A DNA stretch of 53,535 nucleotides from positions 1-53,535 of the forward strand of contig CALGGT010000070.1 in NCBI GenBank assembly GCA_937915825.1. Reading direction: 5' to 3'. The position numbers and the translations under genes are program-made. Shown here one piece after another: positions 26,524 to 35,532 of this stretch. The notes beneath the pieces were generated by a model. That model worked only from the letters and a program-made list of their open reading frames with translations, was not told the origin of the DNA and searched no databases. The first letter of the stretch is position 1. Each line of letters starts with the position of its first letter. This DNA is from an uncultured Eubacterium sp. GTDB taxonomy: Bacteria > Bacillota > Clostridia > Lachnospirales > Lachnospiraceae.

Positions 26524-27638
26524 TTCGACTCAAGGAATTGGGATATGTTTTATTTGCCGTAAGTTTTCGTATCTGCTCCCTTTTTCCCCGTAAGAAGAAC
26601 CGTTTCTTCCTTGTGGCGACCCACGACAGCAGCGGGGAGGGAAATATCGGCATCATGGCCAGGCGGATCAAAAGGGTGAAACCGGATAGCGATCTGTGTT
26701 TTTATACCAGAAAGGACTCCATCCGGCATCCCATTCGGTTTTTCGCAGTTCTGCCGTATCAATTGGCGACCGCATCTTATGTGCTTCTGGATAATGAATT
26801 TTTGCCCATGGCGTATTTATCCTTCGGGAAGGATGTGAAGGTGGTACAATTGTGGCATGGAACGGGAACCATTAAAAAGTTCGGGCAGGACGCCAATACC
26901 GGCCGATTGTATGAATTGGAAAGACGCTGCAACCGGAACCTCACCGACTTGATCGTAAGCTCGGAGTATTTTGCGGATATTTATCAAAGTGCCTTTCACG
27001 TTCCCAGGGAAACCATACGGGTCCTGGGACTTCCGCGAACGGATCTTTTTTGGAATGAAGCGGCTTGTGAGAAAAGAAAGCAGCGTTTTTACCAGAAATT
27101 TCCGGATCTTAAGGGGAAAGAATTGATCCTCTATGCGCCTACGTTTCGGGACGATCAATTGGAAAATCAGGGAATGTCCTTTGATTATGAGAGAGTATCG
27201 TCTTCCTTAGGGAAGGATCAGATCCTGCTTTTGCGTTTTCATCCCTTTGTAGCAAAGGCGTGGAAGGAAAAAGGACTTACGTTACCGGACAACATTTTGG
27301 ATGTGTCCGGGTACGAAGGGATTTCCACCCTGCTTTTGGTGGCAGACCGGCTGATCACGGATTATTCGTCCGTTGTATTTGAATATTGCTTGTTGAAACG
27401 CCCGATGATCTTTTACGCTTACGATCTGGAGCATTTCAGTGAGCAGGGAAGAAGCTTTTATGAAGACTATGAAAGCTTTGTGCCGGGGCCGGTTGTGAAA
27501 AAACTGGAAGATTTATTGGAAGAATTGAAGAATCCGGGTAAGACCTCCTCCTATGAAGGATTTATCGATCAATGTTATCAATATCTGGATGGGAAGTCAG
27601 GGGAACGGGTGTTAAGATTACTGTTTTCCGAAGAATAG
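26520..27638 (+). CDS. CDP-glycerol glycerophosphotransferase (TagB/TagF-like)
   Basis: Transfers glycerol phosphate from CDP-glycerol onto a lipid-linked acceptor at the inner membrane face. The 372-residue protein carries the catalytic-domain marks of PF04464: QLWHGTGTIKKFG, LGLPRTDLF, LYAPTFRDDQ, LLRFHPF, and LITDYSSVVFEYCLLKRPMIFYAYD. At this length it resembles the primase TagB (about 380) more than the polymerase TagF (about 750), but there is only one such gene here, so it might do either. No TagO or TagA homolog is in the window. Confidence 0.9.
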   Translation: MIRLKELGYVLFAVSFRICSLFPRKKNRFFLVATHDSSGEGNIGIMARRIKRVKPDSDLCFYTRKDSIRHPIRFFAVLPYQLATASYVLLDNEFLPMAYLSFGKDVKVVQLWHGTGTIKKFGQDANTGRLYELERRCNRNLTDLIVSSEYFADIYQSAFHVPRETIRVLGLPRTDLFWNEAACEKRKQRFYQKFPDLKGKELILYAPTFRDDQLENQGMSFDYERVSSSLGKDQILLLRFHPFVAKAWKEKGLTLPDNILDVSGYEGISTLLLVADRLITDYSSVVFEYCLLKRPMIFYAYDLEHFSEQGRSFYEDYESFVPGPVVKKLEDLLEELKNPGKTSSYEGFIDQCYQYLDGKSGERVLRLLFSEE

Positions 27639-27724
27639 GTAAGAAGGACAACACTGGATTCATGGAAGGATTTCTTAGCGTAAGGGAAGCGTTCCCTGGA
27701 ATAAGGAATCGGAAAGGATAGAAT

Positions 27725-29224
27725 ATGAAACGTTTGTTAGGGAGAAAGATCAGTATCGTATTGCTGATCGTGCAGATTATATTTACCATCGGATTGATCG
27801 GAACAGTGATCTATGTAGGGATCATCCCTCTGAAATACATTTTGATCCTGTCAGCGGTTCTTGTTTTCTTTTTGCTGTATGGGATCTTCAGTCAGATGAC
27901 AGCCAGTAAGGTATATCTGGCCGGACGTGTTTTATGTGTTTTAATCTGTTTGTTCTATGCGGGCGGCGTTTATTATTGTGTGAATACCAACTCAGCCATT
28001 GAAGAAATTTCCAATAGTAAGCAAACAAAGGTATCTGAGATTTCCTGCGTGGTGTTAAAGGACGATGAGGCGCAGAGCATCTATGATACGACGGATTACA
28101 CCTATGGGATTTTGGGAACGTCCGATCGTGAAAATACAGACGCTGTGCTGGCGGATGTTAAAACCGCCATTAATAAAGACCCGGAGATCAAAGAATACAA
28201 CGACAACGATGCTTTGGTGGACGCCTTATATGCCAAAGAAGTTCAGGTGATCGTATTAAATGAGGCAAACCGCGCGCTGATCGAGGATGTATACGATACC
28301 TTCCGGGATGACACAAGAGTCCTTGATACGACAAAAGTAGAAAAAGAAATTGAAGTGGAAGAGAAATTAGACGATATCACCACTACACCTTTTATTGTGT
28401 ATTTAAGCGGTATTGATCTGTATGGGGATATTAACCAGACCAGTCGAAGCGATGTGAACGTTTTAGCCGTGGTCAATCCCAATACCAAACGGATCTTACT
28501 GGTATCCACGCCTCGTGATTATTATGTGGAATTACCGGGCGTTTCCAATGGAATGTGTGATAAATTAACCCATGCCGGCATTCATGGCGTGGATTGCTCC
28601 ATCCGTACCCTGGAAAATGTATACAATGTGGACATTGATTACTATGTTCGTGTAAACTTTACCAGTATTCGAAAGATCGTTAATGTCCTGGGCGGCGTGG
28701 ATGTATATTCCGATTATACCTTTACCTCGGACTGGGGCCCCAGCTTCAAGAAGGGATACAATCATGTAAACGGAAAACAGGCACTGGCATTCTGCAGGGA
28801 GCGTCACCATTTTGAGAATGGGGATTATCAGCGGGGACGAGATCATCAGCATATGATCGAAGCCATCTTAACGAAGGCTATGTCTGCGGAGGTTCTGCCG
28901 AAATATGCGAAATTGCTTCGTGTTACCTCGGAACGGTTCCAGACCAATATGTCCATGAAAGAGATGAAGGCCTTATGTAAGATGCAATTACGGGATATGG
29001 CCGACTGGACGATCAAATACGCCAATGCCGATGGAAACGGTGCCATGCGGACCACATATGCATATCAATCCAGACCTTTGTATGTGTGCCTGCCGGATTA
29101 TGATTCCGTTGAGAAGATCACAAAGAGAATCAAAAAGGTTTTATCCGGGGATACCGGAGATTTAGTAAACAAAGGAGAGGACAAAGCACAGGCTTCTCCG
29201 TCTACGGCCCCTGCGGCTGAATAG
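27725..29224 (+). CDS. LytR-CpsA-Psr (LCP) family glycopolymer ligase
   Basis: Likely attaches the exported polymer to peptidoglycan, acting outside the membrane. The 499-residue protein has three N-terminal membrane helices (about 8-30, 36-58, 64-85), an accessory domain to about 215, and the LCP domain about 220-400 with DVNVLAVVNPNTKRILLVSTPRDYYV, the NVLGGVDVY strand, and the Arg-rich active segment ALAFCRERHHF and YQRGRDHQHM. The C-terminus is a Lys/Ala/Pro-rich tail. A weak hairpin (GTCCG/CGGAC, 29229-29245) lies just after the stop. Its place between the transferase and a polymerase-like gene supports a wall-polymer role. Confidence 0.92.
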   Translation: MKRLLGRKISIVLLIVQIIFTIGLIGTVIYVGIIPLKYILILSAVLVFFLLYGIFSQMTASKVYLAGRVLCVLICLFYAGGVYYCVNTNSAIEEISNSKQTKVSEISCVVLKDDEAQSIYDTTDYTYGILGTSDRENTDAVLADVKTAINKDPEIKEYNDNDALVDALYAKEVQVIVLNEANRALIEDVYDTFRDDTRVLDTTKVEKEIEVEEKLDDITTTPFIVYLSGIDLYGDINQTSRSDVNVLAVVNPNTKRILLVSTPRDYYVELPGVSNGMCDKLTHAGIHGVDCSIRTLENVYNVDIDYYVRVNFTSIRKIVNVLGGVDVYSDYTFTSDWGPSFKKGYNHVNGKQALAFCRERHHFENGDYQRGRDHQHMIEAILTKAMSAEVLPKYAKLLRVTSERFQTNMSMKEMKALCKMQLRDMADWTIKYANADGNGAMRTTYAYQSRPLYVCLPDYDSVEKITKRIKKVLSGDTGDLVNKGEDKAQASPSTAPAAE

Positions 29225-29272
29225 GATAGTCCGGTTTTAGCGGACAATTGTTTTGCAAATGGACGTTTTTCT

Positions 29273-30772
29273 ATGATTGAATTTTACCAGAAGCAATTGA
29301 TCTCTCTGTTATCCCCTTGGATCGTAGTGGTCAATCGCATGAAACCGAAAACCAGATATCGAATTATTTCACTTTGTTTTTTTGCTGACCTGGTATTATT
29401 TTGCATTGTGAGATATTTATTACACAAGGAAAGTTATTTCTACAACACAGCATTGGGAATGATTTTCCTTTGTGTTCTTGCGATCCTTTCTTTGGACAAG
29501 ACGTTGGTATTAAAACCCTGGCGTAAATCCATGGTGATCTCATGGTATGGGATGTGTCTGGTATTTACGATTTCCGATGTTCTTGTAACGAAGAAGGTCT
29601 GCGGTCTTGGTTTGATCCTGGCCATTCATTTTACGGCTGTCTTTTTTGTGTGGCAGAATCACAGTCGTAAGGACCTGCTCTGGAAGGCATTTAAGGATGC
29701 GGTAAAGTGGGCCTTTGTGATCAATGCCGTGGTTTGCTTTTTGTTCCGTTTTTATGTCAACGGGGGGAGGTATGCCGGGATTTTTACCAATCCCAATACA
29801 TTTGGCCTGTATCTGGTCATTATCTTTGCTGTTTTTATGTCCGATCTGGATTGGAACGTGGATACGGGAAAACGTTTTGTAAAATGCATTCCCACCTATG
29901 TATCCCTGGCTCTGATCGTCTTTTATATTTCCGCTTCCCAGGCGAGAACCGCTATGATGGCCGCATGTGGGATCCTTATCATGTGGCTGGTTTTACGGGG
30001 AATTCTAAGTGTTCGTTCCAAACAAGTTAAGAAATATTTATCCGCCATCGGATTGCTGGTTTGTTTTAGTGTTGCCCTATATCCGGTGTTTTATTTGGGT
30101 GCCAAGAAGATTCCCAAACTGGTGAATCACCCCATTGTATTCCAGGATGACGTGTTATATCTGGCCAACGGCGAGAAGATCAAAGACGTGGGGGATCGGG
30201 TGATCGCTGAGTCGGACCGGATCGAGCATGTAGATGTCACACCGAAAGAGGAGCAACTGGTGGATAACAGCATCTGGGGACGTCTGGTCCGTTCCCTGGA
30301 TACCAAAGATACGTTAAATAAAATATCCAGCGGAAGAATTACGATCTACAAGGCCTATGTAAAGCGCCTCAACCTGTGGGGGCATCATCGTGTCACCTTG
30401 TTTGTCAATGGTCGAAAGGTGTCCCATGCCCACAACAACTGGCTGCAATTTGCCTATACGTATGGGTGGCCCTCCATGATCTTCTATGGTTTGATCACGA
30501 TCCTAAGTTTGATTCGTTCCGTGTATTTTTATATGACAAATCGTCGAAGAAATGCGACCTATGCCTTTCTGGTACCGGCGATCTGCGTAGGCTTTGTGAT
30601 CGCCACCGTAACCGAGTGTCTGTTTTTGCCCTTCGAGGTATTTCCGGCTTTTGCGTATTGGTTTGTATTTGGAGACCTGTTTGAAAAGAAAGTGGAAGAA
30701 AAGGAGCTTGTGGATGAGGGGCAAGGAGAGGATCCGGAGCCCATAGATGAGGGACAAGGGGGTGCGTTATGA
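29273..30772 (+). CDS. O-antigen ligase/polymerase-like membrane protein (Wzy_C)
   Basis: A 499-residue protein with about 11-12 membrane helices and one large external loop in the second half, the layout of WaaL/Wzy proteins. Motifs typical of PF04932 are FTNPNTFGLYLVII, the SQARTAMMA segment with the conserved Arg, and SHAHNNWLQFAYTYGWPSM with the conserved His. It could join or polymerise repeat units on the outer face. No good ribosome site precedes the ATG at 29273, so the start is less sure. The C-terminus is acidic and Gly-rich with a repeated DEGQG; its stop overlaps the YfhO start. Confidence 0.85.
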   Translation: MIEFYQKQLISLLSPWIVVVNRMKPKTRYRIISLCFFADLVLFCIVRYLLHKESYFYNTALGMIFLCVLAILSLDKTLVLKPWRKSMVISWYGMCLVFTISDVLVTKKVCGLGLILAIHFTAVFFVWQNHSRKDLLWKAFKDAVKWAFVINAVVCFLFRFYVNGGRYAGIFTNPNTFGLYLVIIFAVFMSDLDWNVDTGKRFVKCIPTYVSLALIVFYISASQARTAMMAACGILIMWLVLRGILSVRSKQVKKYLSAIGLLVCFSVALYPVFYLGAKKIPKLVNHPIVFQDDVLYLANGEKIKDVGDRVIAESDRIEHVDVTPKEEQLVDNSIWGRLVRSLDTKDTLNKISSGRITIYKAYVKRLNLWGHHRVTLFVNGRKVSHAHNNWLQFAYTYGWPSMIFYGLITILSLIRSVYFYMTNRRRNATYAFLVPAICVGFVIATVTECLFLPFEVFPAFAYWFVFGDLFEKKVEEKELVDEGQGEDPEPIDEGQGGAL

Positions 30773-33399
30773 AAGAGATGAGTACCAAAAAACAGATTGT
30801 CTATTATACCTTGATCTTTTTCGGGTTTGTATGCATTCTCTTTTCCGCGTTTATCCTTCAAAAGAAAAGTCTGGTATGGGAGGCGGATGGATATCGTCAA
30901 TATTACCCGGCTTTGCGCTATTTGGGGGATTATTATCAGAATGCCATCCGGGGTGGGAAGATTTCTACCATGGATTATACTTTGGGACAGGGAGAAGACG
31001 TGATCACCACCTTATCCAACTACGGATATGGAGACCCGTTGACGTTCCTTGCCGCCCTGACGCCGGCAGCTTATACGGAATATTTATACGACTTTTTGAT
31101 CTTACTCCGGTTTTACCTGGCCGGTTTGGCGTTTCTTGTTTTCCTGCGTGATAAAAATCAAAAAAATCTGTTGGCCCTTACTGCTGTTTTTATCTATTTG
31201 TTCAGTGGATTCGGGCTTTGGAGCATCCGGGATCCCTTTTTCTTAAATGCCATGATCTACCTACCCCTGATGATCATGGGAATGGAGAAAGTAAAGCGGG
31301 GCGAAAGCCTGCTCTGGTTCTCAATGGCGGTGTTTTTGTGTGCCTGTTCCGGGTATTATTTTTTCTACATGAATGCGATGGCAGTGGTGGTTCTTTATGT
31401 CATCGAATTTCTATATCGGCCCCAAAAGCCCTTCTTAAAACCTTTGATACGTGTAACCTTTGCCGGCGTGTTTGGAACCCTTGCGTCCTTTGCCATTCTG
31501 TTGCCGAATATTTACGCCCTTCGGGACAGCACCCGAAAAGAAGGGGTATACAACGCGGTTTCCCTATGGCATTATTCAAAGGAATATGTGAGGTTGATGC
31601 TGGTGAAGCTCTTTGCGGTAACCAACGTCAATGACAATGCCTGGGCGGTTGGATATCTTTCTACATCTGTAGTGATAATTCCTGCCATCCTTCTGGTATG
31701 TAAAAACTGGAAACGTAGGAAAAATAAATGCTACGCCATCCTCCTGGGACTTTGTATGATCGCTATGTTTGTGCCGGTGGTCGCCTTCGGTATGAACGGA
31801 TTTCGCTATGTGACCAACCGGTATATGTATGTGGTGCTGCTGGCTCTTGCGTACATCTTTGTAGATGTGATGCCGGAAGCGGACAAGCTTAGCATCAACG
31901 TTCTATGGACGGTCTGCACGGTTGTCTTTTTAGGAACCCTTCTTCTGGGGAAAGACATACCGGTTTATGAAGTGACGGTATTGTTTTTCTTAATGGTTGC
32001 GATGGTAGGTTTGTTTATGTTTGGAAGAAAGAAACCCGCCTTTTTCACAGGGATCTTTCTTTTTACTCTTTGCAATCTGCTGATCAATGGGAACCTTTTG
32101 TATCAGCCATTTGGCGCCAATATGACGGAAACCTTTCTGGATGCGGGGACGGTGGAAAAGGAGTACCATACCTACACGAAGAAAGTGGAAGGGCTGTTCC
32201 GAAAGGATAAGGAATCCTTAGGCCGGGTGGATGTTACCAACTACATGGGATGGAATCCCAACCAGTCACTGGTAACGAAACTTGCCGGTATTTCCCAATA
32301 TTACAGTGTGATTTCCGAAAAACCCTATGAATATTTGAACGAATTGGGAATCGTAACAGATCTATTATACAAGCATCGAAGGCTGGGGGTAGATGGACGA
32401 AGTGTATTGTCCCATTTGTCCAACGTTCACTATGTAACGGCCAATAACAGTAAGAGAGTGCCTTTTGGATTTGAAAAGGTAAAGGGGATTCCCTACCTGT
32501 ATCAAAATACCTACGATACGTCCCTGGGGTATACCTATGAAGACACCATTCAAATAAAGGATTATGAAAAACTAAGCGCGCTGGAGAAAGAAAGCATTCT
32601 TTCGGAGGCGCTGGTAGTGGAAGAGGGAGAGAGCACAAAGGTTTCCCCTACCGTGATCCCGGAAACGGTATCGCTGGAGTTTGCAGATTTTCAGGATATG
32701 CAGATCAAAGATGAAACCATTCAGACTACGGCGGAGAATGGCTTTGTCACCTTGAAAATGCCCAGAAATTCCGGCTATGAATATTTTCTTCAAATGAAGG
32801 ATTTTTCCCTGATCCGGGGAGAACGAAATGAAAGCTGGGGAGCTGTTCGTGTTGGAAAAGACAGTCGGAGATTTTGCATCAATGATGCCACCTATGATTT
32901 CCATTTTGACCGAATCGAGCCGATCTTTAATCTGGGGAATCATCTGCTAAGAGAGAAGGAAGAAGTCAGTCTTCGATTAAACGGCCCTGCTCTTTATCAC
33001 GTGAGTGACATACAGGCGTATCGTCTCAATATGCCAAAACTAATGAACCAGGTGGAAGACAGAATGGAAGAGAGCCTGGAACATATTTCCTACGAGAAAA
33101 ATGTTTTATATGGGGATATTCGGGTTTCACAGCCCAAATGGCTTTGTCTGGCCGTTACGGACAAACCCGGTTATCAATTATACGTGGACGGCGTAAAAAC
33201 CTCTTACCAAACGGTGAACCGTATGTACATTGGGACCAAACTTAGCAAGGGGTATCATGAAATTGAATTAAAATATCAAACCCCCGGGTTGTATTTGGGG
33301 ATCATTTTCTCCATTCTGGGTATTTTATGCTCTTTCCTGTGGGATGTGTTTGAAAGACTTAGAGCCAACCGCCGTCAAAACCAACAATCTGACCGGTAA
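30769..33399 (+). CDS. YfhO family membrane protein
   Basis: An 876-residue polytopic protein of the PF09586 family, GT-C-like proteins thought to add sugars to teichoic acids outside the membrane (B. subtilis YfhO glycosylates lipoteichoic acid). The N-terminus has SLVWEADGYRQYYPALRY, with the D-x-x-x-QYYP motif of the family, then about 12 helices to residue 450, a large external domain (about 455-835) and a last helix (about 840-862). The start overlaps the upstream stop (ATGA) and follows AAGGGGG. Its last 41 nt overlap the convergent SDR gene. Confidence 0.9.
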   Translation: MKEMSTKKQIVYYTLIFFGFVCILFSAFILQKKSLVWEADGYRQYYPALRYLGDYYQNAIRGGKISTMDYTLGQGEDVITTLSNYGYGDPLTFLAALTPAAYTEYLYDFLILLRFYLAGLAFLVFLRDKNQKNLLALTAVFIYLFSGFGLWSIRDPFFLNAMIYLPLMIMGMEKVKRGESLLWFSMAVFLCACSGYYFFYMNAMAVVVLYVIEFLYRPQKPFLKPLIRVTFAGVFGTLASFAILLPNIYALRDSTRKEGVYNAVSLWHYSKEYVRLMLVKLFAVTNVNDNAWAVGYLSTSVVIIPAILLVCKNWKRRKNKCYAILLGLCMIAMFVPVVAFGMNGFRYVTNRYMYVVLLALAYIFVDVMPEADKLSINVLWTVCTVVFLGTLLLGKDIPVYEVTVLFFLMVAMVGLFMFGRKKPAFFTGIFLFTLCNLLINGNLLYQPFGANMTETFLDAGTVEKEYHTYTKKVEGLFRKDKESLGRVDVTNYMGWNPNQSLVTKLAGISQYYSVISEKPYEYLNELGIVTDLLYKHRRLGVDGRSVLSHLSNVHYVTANNSKRVPFGFEKVKGIPYLYQNTYDTSLGYTYEDTIQIKDYEKLSALEKESILSEALVVEEGESTKVSPTVIPETVSLEFADFQDMQIKDETIQTTAENGFVTLKMPRNSGYEYFLQMKDFSLIRGERNESWGAVRVGKDSRRFCINDATYDFHFDRIEPIFNLGNHLLREKEEVSLRLNGPALYHVSDIQAYRLNMPKLMNQVEDRMEESLEHISYEKNVLYGDIRVSQPKWLCLAVTDKPGYQLYVDGVKTSYQTVNRMYIGTKLSKGYHEIELKYQTPGLYLGIIFSILGILCSFLWDVFERLRANRRQNQQSDR

Positions 33400-34087
33400 A
33401 ATAAACAGGAGCCTGTAATAAGAGAGCGGCCATATCTGCCACTTCTTCCGGCGTTGCCATGCGGCCGCAAGGGATGGACGAAAGAATATCCTCCATTTCC
33501 TCCGGGGTAAAGTCAGCATTCATACGGGTGTCGATCATACCGCAGGCCAGAGCGTTCACGGAGATCCCGGAAGGAGCCAGCTCTTTGGCTAAGGCTTTGG
33601 TAAAGAGATTGAGCCCGCCCTTGGAGGCGGAATAAGCAACTTCACAGGAAGCACCGGCACTTCCCCATACCGATGAGATCATGAGGATCTTCCCTGCGTG
33701 GGCGCGGATCATAGCGGGAAGTAACGCCTTCGTAAGATAAAAGGCGGAATTTAAATTTACATCCAGGATCCGCTGCCACTGGGCGTCTTCCATGTGGGTA
33801 AGAAGCCCGATGTAAGAGATCCCCGCGCAATGAACGATGGTTTCTAAGGGAGAGGGAGCGGATGAAGCCTTTTTAAGAATCTGTTCCGCTGTTTCCGGTA
33901 AGGAAATGTCACCGGTGACCACCTCCACCCCGGCTCCGTGCTCCCTGGCGTAAGCCACCACCTCGTCCAAAGAGGAGGAAGCTTTGGAAGCGTTCAGGAT
34001 CAAGTAAGTGGAAGGGGTACAGATTTTTTTAACAATGGCGCCACCGATCCCTCGGGAAGCTCCGGTAATGACGTAGGTATGTAACAT
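33359..34087 (-). CDS. Short-chain dehydrogenase/reductase (FabG-like SDR)
   Basis: A 242-residue NAD(P)-dependent oxidoreductase with the classical SDR plan: TGASRGIGGAI cofactor loop near the N-terminus, HCAG, the catalytic Ser in SSVWGSAG, YSASK with the Tyr-x-x-x-Lys pair, and SVNALACGMIDTRM. The end FTGQIVGFDGGW matches FabG proteins. Substrate unknown; it is alone on its strand, not in a fatty-acid cluster. ATG 34087 is chosen since AAAGGA (34101-34096 on the minus strand) lies 8 nt upstream; the ATG at 34096 touches that site. Its stop lies inside the YfhO gene. Confidence 0.88.
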   Translation of the reverse strand: MLHTYVITGASRGIGGAIVKKICTPSTYLILNASKASSSLDEVVAYAREHGAGVEVVTGDISLPETAEQILKKASSAPSPLETIVHCAGISYIGLLTHMEDAQWQRILDVNLNSAFYLTKALLPAMIRAHAGKILMISSVWGSAGASCEVAYSASKGGLNLFTKALAKELAPSGISVNALACGMIDTRMNADFTPEEMEDILSSIPCGRMATPEEVADMAALLLQAPVYFTGQIVGFDGGWL

Positions 34088-34143
34088 AAGATTCATCCTT
34101 TCGGTATAAGATCCGATCGATGAAGAATCATCGAACCAATGCT

Positions 34144-34172
34144 ATTGTACCATTTAGTTGCAAGTTTTGCAA
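34144..34172 (-). promoter_or_regulatory. Promoter of the SDR gene
   Basis: Minus strand TTGCAA (34172-34167), 17-bp spacer, TACAAT (34149-34144). Confidence 0.65.
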
Positions 34173-34178
34173 AAAATC

Positions 34179-34207
34179 TTGCTATCCGAAAAGGAATCTG
34201 TTAAAAT
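34179..34207 (+). promoter_or_regulatory. Promoter of the LytR_C gene
   Basis: TTGCTA (34179-34184), 17-bp spacer, TAAAAT (34202-34207), back to back with the SDR promoter. Confidence 0.6.
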
Positions 34208-34251
34208 ATTTTTTGTGTTTGGCACGAAATCAAAGGCAAGGAGAAAAGACT

Positions 34252-35388
34252 GTGGAGCGAAAGAGAAGTTTGGGACGGATTTTCCTGGTCCATTTTTTAA
34301 GAACCATGGGTGTTATTATATTATTTGTGGGAATCGGCGTGATCAGTTATTTTATTACGTCGCAATTTTTTAAATCCACCACCCGTGACGAGCGAAGTAC
34401 CCATTACAAGCATGTACTTCCCATTGACATTGGCGCGGAGGCCAGCAATCTGGTTTATTCCGTGGATTCGGAAACCGCCCGGGTTAAGGCGATCGTGCTG
34501 GAGCTTTTTGACAAGGAAACCGGGAACGTAGACTTTATTACCATTCCCAATAAAACCCAGATTTCCTTAACGCCTCAGGCCTATAAAAAATACAGCGAGA
34601 TCAGCTCAGGAATTCCCCAGATCGTGACCTTGGCGGACATTAATCAGTATTTTTCCGGGGATGTAGCCTATGAGTATGGGGCCTTGTTGCTGCAAGAGGA
34701 ACTAGACATCGATATCGACTTTTTTACCATGATGAACCAGGTGGAATTCGATAAGCGGTTTGACAAGAAAAAAGGCGCGTATACATTAAGCGAGGAATAC
34801 CGAGATCTGGTATTTGCCAATAAAGACGAAAACGCTATGAAAAACTTTATGAAGAGCGAGTGGGATCACGTCGTGTCGGATCTGACCCTCAACCAGCGGC
34901 AGACCTATGCTTCCTCGTATTTGAAGATCAAGAGAAAATGCATCAAAGCGTATCGTGCCCGCGCGGATGAGTCTTTGGGATACGCCGCGTTGAACAAGAA
35001 AGAAACGGAAAAGAAGATCAACAATTTCTGGGAAGAAGGAGAGCGACAAGAGAAGGCGGTTGCCTCTCTGAAACCGGGGGCGACGCCGTCCGTTGCCTTT
35101 AAACATAGCGTTCAGATTACGAATGGAAGCAATATTACCGGATTAGCGGCTCATTATCAAACGAAGCTTCAGGCCGCGGGATTTAAAGTATCCGGGATCG
35201 GAAATCTGGTTGGAGACATTCAGACGAAAACGGTGATCTACGGAAATAAGCTTAGTTGGGCGAAGAAACTGGCCCCGTATTTTAACAATCCACAAGTGGT
35301 GGAAAAGATGGGGCTTACCAATAACGCGGATGTGGAAATCGTGCTTGGCACCGATGATGGCGTGGATGAAAAGGATATGGAATCCTGA
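34252..35388 (+). CDS. Membrane-anchored protein with degenerate LCP-like region and LytR_C domain
   Basis: 378 residues: a cytoplasmic basic start, one membrane helix (about 14-37), an external region about 55-160 that follows the LCP strand order but reads FITIPNKTQISL where active LCP proteins have IPRDT, a charged helical linker (about 225-285), and a C-terminal LytR_C (PF13399-like) domain, about 290-370, with VQITNGSNITGLAAHYQTKLQAAGF. The key Arg is absent, so ligase activity is doubtful; it may help another LCP protein such as the one at 27725. Start is GTG 34252 behind AAGGAG (34238-34243, 8-nt spacing); the frame upstream to 34120 is Cys-rich nonsense without a ribosome site. Confidence 0.72.
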   Translation: MERKRSLGRIFLVHFLRTMGVIILFVGIGVISYFITSQFFKSTTRDERSTHYKHVLPIDIGAEASNLVYSVDSETARVKAIVLELFDKETGNVDFITIPNKTQISLTPQAYKKYSEISSGIPQIVTLADINQYFSGDVAYEYGALLLQEELDIDIDFFTMMNQVEFDKRFDKKKGAYTLSEEYRDLVFANKDENAMKNFMKSEWDHVVSDLTLNQRQTYASSYLKIKRKCIKAYRARADESLGYAALNKKETEKKINNFWEEGERQEKAVASLKPGATPSVAFKHSVQITNGSNITGLAAHYQTKLQAAGFKVSGIGNLVGDIQTKTVIYGNKLSWAKKLAPYFNNPQVVEKMGLTNNADVEIVLGTDDGVDEKDMES

Positions 35389-35532
35389 TCCGGGAGAGTG
35401 AAATTTTCCTTTTGTGTATTTTATACAAAAATAAAAAAAATATTTAGATATTTTAGATATAGCACTTTTCCGTGAAATGATGTATATTAACAGAGTAAAC
35501 ATACGATAATAATTTATCAGGGAGGATAAGTA

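Noticed and set aside
29229..29245. Hairpin GTCCG/CGGAC after the LCP gene as a terminator
   Set aside because: Only 5 bp and no proper T-run; the next gene seems to belong to the same transcript.
35411..35431. Palindrome TTTTGTGTATTTTATACAAAA before msmK as an operator or terminator
   Set aside because: Very AT-rich with a short stem and no T-run in a useful place; could be chance.
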